DNA of 64,000 nt from Streptomyces sp. SID13726. GTDB taxonomy: Bacteria; Actinomycetota; Actinomycetes; Streptomycetales; Streptomycetaceae. The DNA lies in NCBI RefSeq assembly GCF_010548375.1, contig NZ_JAAGLY010000013.1, forward strand, positions 124,001 through 188,000. The letters are read 5' to 3'. A model generated the notes under the pieces. The model saw only the letters and a list, made by a program, of their open reading frames with translations. It searched no databases and was not told where the DNA came from. Both the position numbers and the translations under genes were made by a program. How positions within the stretch are numbered: position 1 is the stretch's first letter; each line of letters begins with the position of its first letter. Positions 58,454 through 64,000 of the stretch are shown piece after piece.

Positions 58454-59787
58454 CAGCGAAGACGTACTGGCTGGAACACGCCTGGCTCGACACCCACGTC
58501 GAGCCGGGCGTGGCCGTGGACGTACTGGACGGCCGCATCACCGCCGTCCGCCAGGACCTCGACACCCCGCCCCCCGGCGCCGAGATCCTGCGCGGACTGA
58601 CGCTCCCGGGCCTGGCCAACGCGCACTCGCACGCCTTCCACCGGGCCCTGCGCTCCACCGTCCAGGTCGGCTCCGGGACCTTCTGGACCTGGCGCGAGAT
58701 CATGTACTCCTTCGCCGACAAGCTGACCCCCGAGCTGTACCACGCGCTCGCCCGCGCGGTGTACGCCGAGATGGCGCTGGCGGGGGTGACGGCGGTCGGC
58801 GAGTTCCACTACGTCCACCACGCCCCCGGCGGCACCCGCTACGCCGATCCCAACGCCATGGGCGAGGCGCTGATCCAGGCCGCCGCCGACGCCGGGATCC
58901 GCATCACCCTCCTCGACACCGCCTACCTCTCCGCCGGCTTCGGACAGCCCCCCACCACCCACCAGCTCCGCTTCTCCGACGGCGACGCGGACACCTGGGC
59001 CGAACGCTGTTCAGTTCTCAAGGACCGGGATCACGCGCGGATCGGTGCGGCGATCCACTCCGTACGGGCCGTGCCCGCGGGCCAGTTGGCGACCGTGGCA
59101 CGCTGGGCCGAGGAACGGCGGGCCCCGCTGCACGTCCACCTGTCCGAGCAGACCGCCGAGAACGACGCCTGCCGCGAGGCCCACGGCCGCACCCCGACCC
59201 GCCTCCTCGCCGACCACGGTGTCCTGGGCCCCCGCACCACCGGCGTCCACAACACCCACCTCACCGACGAGGACATCGCCCTGATCGGCGACAGCGGCAC
59301 CGGCACCTGCATGTGCCCGACGACCGAGCGGGACCTGGCCGACGGCATCGGACCGGCGGTCGCCCTCCAGAAGGCGGGCTCACCGCTCTCCCTCGGCTCC
59401 GACAGCCACGCCGTCATCGACCTCCTCGAAGAGGCCCGCGCGATGGAGCTCAACGAGCGCCTGCGCACCCGCACCCGGGGTCACTGGACGGCGGCGGCCC
59501 TTCTGCGCGCGGCCTCGGCCGACGGCCACGCGGCCCTCGGCTGGGACGGCGCGGGCACCCTGGAGCCGGGCGCGCTCGCCGACTTCACCACCATCAGGCT
59601 CGACTCGGTCAGGACGGCAGGGCCGCTTCCGCGGCTCGGGGCCGAGACGGCCGTATTCGCCGCGTCGGCAGCGGACGTGTCGCACACAGTGGTGGGTGGT
59701 CGGCACGTCGTACGGGACGGGGTACACGCGCTCGTACCGGATGTGCCGAAGGCCCTCGCCGACGCCGTCGCAGCCCTGCGCGGATGA
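58450..59787 (+). CDS. hutF: Formimidoylglutamate deiminase
   Basis: A 445-residue amidohydrolase. GLANAHSHAFHRALR holds the HxH metal pair; HVHLSEQTAENDACREAHGRTP, HNTHLTDEDIALIG and LGSDSHAVIDLLEEAR carry the other metal and catalytic residues, a pattern typical of HutF. It converts N-formimidoylglutamate to N-formylglutamate with ammonia release. The GTG start overlaps the previous stop by four bases. Its presence means this organism uses the five-step hut route. Confidence 0.94.
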   Translation: MTAKTYWLEHAWLDTHVEPGVAVDVLDGRITAVRQDLDTPPPGAEILRGLTLPGLANAHSHAFHRALRSTVQVGSGTFWTWREIMYSFADKLTPELYHALARAVYAEMALAGVTAVGEFHYVHHAPGGTRYADPNAMGEALIQAAADAGIRITLLDTAYLSAGFGQPPTTHQLRFSDGDADTWAERCSVLKDRDHARIGAAIHSVRAVPAGQLATVARWAEERRAPLHVHLSEQTAENDACREAHGRTPTRLLADHGVLGPRTTGVHNTHLTDEDIALIGDSGTGTCMCPTTERDLADGIGPAVALQKAGSPLSLGSDSHAVIDLLEEARAMELNERLRTRTRGHWTAAALLRAASADGHAALGWDGAGTLEPGALADFTTIRLDSVRTAGPLPRLGAETAVFAASAADVSHTVVGGRHVVRDGVHALVPDVPKALADAVAALRG

Positions 59788-59849
59788 AGCGCGAGAACCC
59801 GGGCAGCGAGCCCCCCGCCCCCACCGCAGACCAGGCCACCGAGGACGCC

Positions 59850-61064
59850 ATGAGCAACGCGACGACCGTCAGCCCCGCCCACTCCGCGAGCACCGCGAGC
59901 ACGCTCATCACCAACATCGCCGCCCTGGTCACCAACGACCCCTCCTCCGGTGACGGTTCCCCCCTCGGACTGATCCAGGACGCGGCCGTCGTCATCGAGG
60001 GCGACCGCGTCGTGTGGACCGGTGATCAAATAAAAGCACCCGCCACTGACAACCGGGTCGACGCGGGAGGCAGGGCGGTCCTGCCCGGCTTCGTCGACTC
60101 CCACAGCCACCTGGTCTTCGCGGGCGACCGCACCCAGGAGTTCAACGCCCGCATGTCAGGCCGGGCCTACAGCGCGGGCGGCATCCGTACGACGGTCGCG
60201 GCGACCCGGGCGGCGAGCGACGCCGACCTCGAACGCAACCTCACCCGCTATCTCGCCGAGGCCCTGCGCCAGGGCACGACGACCTTCGAGACCAAGTCCG
60301 GCTACGGCCTGACGGTCGAGGACGAGGCACGGGCGCTGCGCATCGCCGCCGCCCACACCGACGAGGTCACCTACCTCGGCGCCCACATCGTGTCCCCCGA
60401 CCTCGCGGACGACCCCGCGGCCTACGTCGCCCTCGTCACCGGCGAGATGCTCGACGCCTGCGCGCCGTACGCCCGTTGGATCGACGTGTTCTGCGAGAAG
60501 GGCGCCTTCGACGGCGACCAGGCCCGCGCGATCCTCACGGCCGGCAAGGCGAAGGGCCTGCACCCCCGCATCCACGCCAACCAGCTCACCTACGGCCCCG
60601 GGGTCCAGCTCGCCGTCGAACTGGACGCGGCCAGCGCCGACCATTGCACCCACCTCACCCCCGAGGACGTGGACGCCCTGGCGAACGGCCGTACGGTCGC
60701 CACCCTGCTGCCCGGCGCCGAGTTCTCCACGCGCGCGGAGTGGCCCGACGCCCGCCGCCTCCTGGACGCGGGCGTCACCGTCGCCCTCTCCACCGACTGC
60801 AACCCCGGCTCCTCCTTCACCTCCTCCGTCCCCTTCTGCGTGGCCCTCGCGGTCCGCGACATGGGCATGACCCCGGACGAGGCGGTCTGGTCGGCCACGG
60901 CGGGCGGCGCGGCGGCCCTCCGCCGCGACGACATCGGCCACCTCACCCCCGGCGCCTACGCCGACCTCCTCTTCCTGGACGCCCCGAGCCACGTACACCT
61001 GGCGTACCGCCCCGGGGTGCCGCTGGTCACCGAGGTGTGGCGGCGCGGGGCACGCGTGGCCTGA
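59850..61064 (+). CDS. hutI: Imidazolonepropionase
   Basis: A 404-residue amidohydrolase that opens imidazolonepropionate to formimidoylglutamate. VLPGFVDSHSHLVFAGDR has the HxH metal site; TTFETKSGYGLT, IHANQLTYG, SADHCTHL and LSTDCNPGSS complete the family pattern. I use ATG 59850 (GAGG nearby), which gives normal family length; ATG 59784 overlaps the hutF stop (ATGA) and would add 22 residues. A short AT-rich codon run (GAT CAA ATA AAA GCA) near 60023 breaks the codon bias. Confidence 0.95.
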   Translation: MSNATTVSPAHSASTASTLITNIAALVTNDPSSGDGSPLGLIQDAAVVIEGDRVVWTGDQIKAPATDNRVDAGGRAVLPGFVDSHSHLVFAGDRTQEFNARMSGRAYSAGGIRTTVAATRAASDADLERNLTRYLAEALRQGTTTFETKSGYGLTVEDEARALRIAAAHTDEVTYLGAHIVSPDLADDPAAYVALVTGEMLDACAPYARWIDVFCEKGAFDGDQARAILTAGKAKGLHPRIHANQLTYGPGVQLAVELDAASADHCTHLTPEDVDALANGRTVATLLPGAEFSTRAEWPDARRLLDAGVTVALSTDCNPGSSFTSSVPFCVALAVRDMGMTPDEAVWSATAGGAAALRRDDIGHLTPGAYADLLFLDAPSHVHLAYRPGVPLVTEVWRRGARVA

Positions 61065-61120
61065 TCGGAAGGGCGCGGTTCAGTGGGTTCAACCGTGGTA
61101 TTCAAATGTATTCTCTCGTT

Positions 61121-61384
61121 ATGGCTGACACCACGATCAAGATCAGTGAACCCATAAGGGACCGCTTGCGCATGCTGGCGGAGGAGCGCGGCATGAGCAC
61201 GAGGGCGTACGTCGAACGCGTGGTCGCCGCCACGCCTACCGAGGTCGAGCGAGCCGAGCGGACGGCCCGGGCCGTGGCGTATGTGCGCGCTCACCTTCGA
61301 GAGGACTTCACCGAGGACGACGTGCGGGAAGCCCAGGAATGGCGGGCGGCAATTGCTTCCGGCCGGGTGGGCACTCGCCGGTGA
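61121..61384 (+). CDS. Antitoxin-like ribbon/helix protein
   Basis: An 87-residue protein: TTIKISEPIRDRLRMLAEERGMSTRAYVERVVAATP is a typical ribbon-helix-helix or VapB-like DNA-binding segment. The C-terminal half is helical and acidic/basic (VRAHLREDFTEDDVREAQEWRAAIASG), suitable for binding a toxin. The stop overlaps the next gene's GTG. Upstream, GTATTCAAATGTATTC contains a direct repeat of GTATTC, a possible operator. Confidence 0.78.
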   Translation: MADTTIKISEPIRDRLRMLAEERGMSTRAYVERVVAATPTEVERAERTARAVAYVRAHLREDFTEDDVREAQEWRAAIASGRVGTRR

Positions 61385-61752
61385 TCATTCTGGATCACAC
61401 CGCGGTCCTTGCCCTCTGCCGCGGGCACCGGTTGCTTTCCGGGCTTGCTGTTGTGGAGGTCGACGATCCCGCTCAACGAGCGCATGTCCCCGCCTTGTGC
61501 CTGGTCGCGGCCGGCCTGGAACGTCCTGGTGTGGCAGCACACGTCGGAGCCTTGCCGGGGCTGGAGTTCCTGCCCCTCGACTTCGCCGGAGCGGCCACCG
61601 TCGAACAGGTGGTGTCCGCCGGTCTGGAGTGGCCGTTCAGCCATGCGGTCTACGCCGCTGCCTCCGGCGCCGTCGAAGGGCAGATCCTGACCGCCACGCC
61701 AGAGGCGTATGACGGCACGGGGGTGTGGGTGGTGGACATCGGCAAGCCGTGA
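61381..61752 (+). CDS. PIN-like toxin protein
   Basis: A 123-residue protein starting GTG 61381. IILDHTAVLAL resembles the first PIN strand with its catalytic Asp (LD), and acidic residues recur in VDDPAQ, LPLDFAG and GLEWPFSHAVYAAAS. The overall pattern VapC-like ribonuclease is likely but the key acids are not all certain. The GTGA overlap with the antitoxin-like gene supports a toxin-antitoxin pair. Confidence 0.68.
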   Translation: MIILDHTAVLALCRGHRLLSGLAVVEVDDPAQRAHVPALCLVAAGLERPGVAAHVGALPGLEFLPLDFAGAATVEQVVSAGLEWPFSHAVYAAASGAVEGQILTATPEAYDGTGVWVVDIGKP

Positions 61753-61769
61753 CGGCTCGAAAAGGTCCG

Positions 61770-63305
61770 CTACGACGCCCCCGCCCGCCACCGTTGGTCC
61801 GCGCCCCCGGTCAGCGGTTCCAGTGACACGGCGTTTCCGCCGGCCGGTGTCATGCCCGTCGCGATGGCGATCTGGGGGCGGATGACGCCGTCGGGGTCGA
61901 CGGTGAAGCGGAGGTTGTCGCCGTTGCGGCCCTCGACCGAGTCGCAGGTCCAGATGCCGAGGCCCTTGTCGACGTCGCCGCGGCTGTCGAGGCAGTAGTC
62001 GGGGTCGGCGGCGGACTGGAGGACACCCCGGCCGGTGTCGACCCGCCAGCGCTGGGCGGAGCCCGAGGCGCAGGGGGCCGTGACCACGTCCGTGCCGTCG
62101 GTGAAGTCGCCGGAGACGTCCAGGCAGCGGCCCGTGGAGACGTTGACCACCTGCGCGTAGCCGCCGCCCGGCGCCCGGAACGGCGGCGGGCTCGTCCTGC
62201 GGGGCGGCGGGGAACTCCTCGTGGGGGAGGGCGAGGAGGCGGAGGGCGACGGCGCTCTGCTCGTCGACGAGGCCGACGGGGACGGGGAGGGCGACGGGGA
62301 GAACGTCTCCGGCGGTGTGATCCGCGGCGGGCCCGGCAGCGTGGCCGTCGCCGAAGGAGAGGCCACCGGCGCGTCACCGCCCCGCGAGACCAGGAACAGC
62401 AGCAGCGGCGCGAGCGCCACCCCCAGCGCCGCCGACGCCAGCACCAGCCGCCGCGGGCGCGGCCAAGTGCCGGAGGGCATACGGGACTTCACGCCCGCCA
62501 CCGGGTCCGGCTCGTCCGCGCCGCGCGTCACGTACGCCGTCCCGGCCCACGGCAGCAGCCCCTCCGCCAGCGCCGCGCGCGGAGCGTCCCGTAACGCGCA
62601 CTGCTCCTCGTGGGCCGCCGTGCAGTGCGGGCAGAGCGCCATGTGGGCGTACAGGTCGGCGTTGTCGCGCCGGCTGTCCGGTCGTACGGCCTCCTCGATC
62701 AGGCGGCGGAAGTCGGCGCAGCGGGGGTCGTCGGAGGCGGCGAGCCGGAACCGCAGACAGGCCTGTGCCAGCGCACCGAGGGCGCCCTCGGTGCCGTAGA
62801 CCACGTCCTCGCGGGTGAGGCCGAGGTAGCCCGCCGTGCGGGGCTGCGGCTCGGCCTCCACCAGGCCGTACCAGACGAGGCCCTGGCCGCGGTCGGGCAG
62901 GGACTGGAACGCGGCCAGCATGGGCGGCACCGGGCCGCCGGGCGGTGCCGTGTTCAGGGTGAGCAGGAGGCCCGGGTCCAGGCCGGCCGAGCGGGCGTCC
63001 CCGGCCCACACCGCCGCCGAAGCCGCAGCCAGCAGCAGGAGCCGGTGGCGCCACGGCAGGCCGGGGTCGACCCCGCGGGCCGTCTCCCGGGCCGCCAGCG
63101 TGAAGGTCTGCGCGGCCAGCTGCCGGGCCGCCGCGTCACCGGCCGTGCAGAGGCGGGCGTAGGCCAGGACCGCCGGCTGATGGCGGGCGCGCAGCTCCAG
63201 CAGGGCCGGGTAGGCCGTGGCCGGGGCAGCGCGCAGCAGCTCGGTGAGCCGGGCGTCGGACGCGCCCGCGTGCACCCCGCCCCCCGTCCCGTCGGCCCGC
63301 ACCAT
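61770..63305 (-). CDS. Sigma-like/zinc-finger/TM/ricin-lectin fusion, contains TTA codon
   Basis: A 511-residue protein. Residues 10-205 resemble a degenerate ECF sigma factor (LLELRARHQPAVLAYARLCTAGDAAARQLAAQTFTLA). H221-x3-C225-x2-C228 (HMALCPHC) is the zinc anti-sigma motif. One transmembrane helix (about 287-306) and a Ser/Pro linker precede a C-terminal ricin-type beta-trefoil (about 386-511: GRCLDVSGDFTDGTDVVTAPC, QRWRVD, YCLDSRGD). So a cytoplasmic sigma/zinc-finger part is tied to an outside carbohydrate-binding domain. Codon 238 is TTA (plus strand 62592-62594), so it depends on bldA. ATG 63305 has GGAGG upstream. Confidence 0.88.
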   Translation of the reverse strand: MVRADGTGGGVHAGASDARLTELLRAAPATAYPALLELRARHQPAVLAYARLCTAGDAAARQLAAQTFTLAARETARGVDPGLPWRHRLLLLAAASAAVWAGDARSAGLDPGLLLTLNTAPPGGPVPPMLAAFQSLPDRGQGLVWYGLVEAEPQPRTAGYLGLTREDVVYGTEGALGALAQACLRFRLAASDDPRCADFRRLIEEAVRPDSRRDNADLYAHMALCPHCTAAHEEQCALRDAPRAALAEGLLPWAGTAYVTRGADEPDPVAGVKSRMPSGTWPRPRRLVLASAALGVALAPLLLFLVSRGGDAPVASPSATATLPGPPRITPPETFSPSPSPSPSASSTSRAPSPSASSPSPTRSSPPPRRTSPPPFRAPGGGYAQVVNVSTGRCLDVSGDFTDGTDVVTAPCASGSAQRWRVDTGRGVLQSAADPDYCLDSRGDVDKGLGIWTCDSVEGRNGDNLRFTVDPDGVIRPQIAIATGMTPAGGNAVSLEPLTGGADQRWRAGAS

Positions 63306-63471
63306 GCGCACCCTCCTCCTGACGTACCGGCCAGTCTGTGCGGGACCATAGTGAGGGAAGTGAACCCTTGGGGAAAGAGTTTCTCCGAGTAACCGAGAGC
63401 TGTCCCGAACGCACGGCGCCCGGCGTCCCCCAGGACACCGGGCACACGCGCAGGTCAGTGCGGCCGACGCG

Positions 63472-64000
63472 TCACTCCTCGACGGTCAGGCCCTTCCGCA
63501 GTCGCACCAGGGTCCGCGACAGCAGCCGTGACACATGCATCTGCGAGATACCGAGTTCGTCGCCGATCTCCGACTGGGTCATGCCCGCCACGAACCTCAG
63601 GGAGAGGATCTGACGGTCCCGGGACGGCAGTTCGGCGATCAGCGGCTTCAGGGACTCGACGTACTCGATGCCCTCCAGGCCGTGGTCCTCGTAGCCGATC
63701 CGGTCGGCCAGCGCGCCCTCGGAGTCGTCCTCCTCGGGCTGGGCGTCCAGGGAGGAGGCGGTGTACGCGTTGGACGCGGCCATGCCCTCGACGACCTCGT
63801 CCTTCGACAGCCCGAGGCGCTCGGCGAGCTCGCCCACCGTCGGCGCGCGGTCGAGCCTCTGGGCCAGTTCGTCGCCGGCCTTCGCCAGGTCGAGCCGGAG
63901 CTCCTGGAGTCGGCGCGGTACGCGCACGGACCACGAGGTGTCCCGGAAGAAACGCTTGATCTCGCCGACGATGGTCGGCATCGCGAAGGTGGGGAACTCC
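63472..64000 (-). CDS. SigB/SigF-family sigma factor, 5' truncated by window
   Basis: The frame continues past the window edge; EFPTFA precedes MPTIVGEIKRFFRDTSWSVRVPRRLQEL, so the ATG at 63981 is internal. The visible part holds the region 3 segment (LAERLGLSKDEVVEGMAASNAY) and region 4 (LPSRDRQILSLRFVAGMTQSEIGDELGISQMHVSRLLSRTLVRLRKGL), the -35-binding HTH. It is a stress/development alternative sigma factor. In this family activity is set by anti-sigma kinases, which would be outside the window. Confidence 0.92.
   Translation of the reverse strand, partial: EFPTFAMPTIVGEIKRFFRDTSWSVRVPRRLQELRLDLAKAGDELAQRLDRAPTVGELAERLGLSKDEVVEGMAASNAYTASSLDAQPEEDDSEGALADRIGYEDHGLEGIEYVESLKPLIAELPSRDRQILSLRFVAGMTQSEIGDELGISQMHVSRLLSRTLVRLRKGLTVEE

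Overview
The window looks like the core chromosome of a Streptomyces. It is very GC rich with strong third-position GC bias and frequent GTG starts. It carries bldA, the tRNA-Leu that reads UUA, plus a c-di-AMP riboswitch ahead of a resuscitation-promoting-factor gene, XRE/DUF397 pairs and roadblock proteins. From memory, the order P450, two rpf-like genes, eno, divIC, DUF501, ppx, ndh, cfa, ABC pair, pobA, thiolase, GDSL hydrolase, cystathionine synthase and hut genes resembles the S. coelicolor SCO30xx region; no alignment was run.

Layout. 1-5.4 kb: a truncated NTPase/TPR gene coupled to a cytochrome P450, then two secreted Rpf-type muralytic enzymes, the second behind a ydaO-type riboswitch. 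5.5-10.8 kb: eno, divIC, a DUF501 gene, a Ppx/GppA phosphatase and NDH-2, with two Rex-like operators ahead of NDH-2. 10.8-17.4 kb: a HEAT-repeat protein divergent from cfa, a MacB-like ABC exporter and bldA. 17.9-22.5 kb: a degenerate repeat tract, then the most interesting accessory locus: an XRE regulator, a tandem 22-bp operator, two near-identical small acidic-leader peptides, a strong hairpin, a membrane M50 protease with a PqqD-like N-terminal domain, and a secreted Cys-containing protein. 22.6-30.8 kb: pobA, a Bax-inhibitor-like membrane protein, small conserved genes, thiolase, GDSL hydrolase and cystathionine beta-synthase. 30.9-34.6 kb: an accessory cassette (XRE with a TTA codon, DUF397, two small proteins, radical SAM/SPASM enzyme, SAM methyltransferase).

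35-44.8 kb: a second copy of the MacB-like ABC system with a repeat tract between its two genes, a lipase-like hydrolase, and a LacI-controlled beta-glucosidase/oxidoreductase locus with a perfect palindromic operator. 44.9-50.8 kb: an osmoprotectant (OpuA/Pro-type) ABC operon divergent from an aromatic amino-acid-lyase homologue that lacks the MIO tripeptide, coupled to an RpiR regulator. 51.4-53.8 kb: a four-gene roadblock/DUF4388-like operon. 53.9-61.1 kb: a PLP decarboxylase divergent from a histidine-utilisation operon (hutU, amidohydrolase, hutF, hutI). 61.1-64 kb: a toxin-antitoxin-like pair, a sigma-like/zinc-finger/lectin fusion with a TTA codon, and a truncated SigB-family sigma factor.

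How parts may work together. bldA would gate translation of two genes here, the XRE regulator of the radical-SAM cassette and the lectin fusion. The Rpf enzymes, riboswitch, DivIC and sigma factor link to cell wall and development. Several loci are self-contained regulator-plus-operator units.
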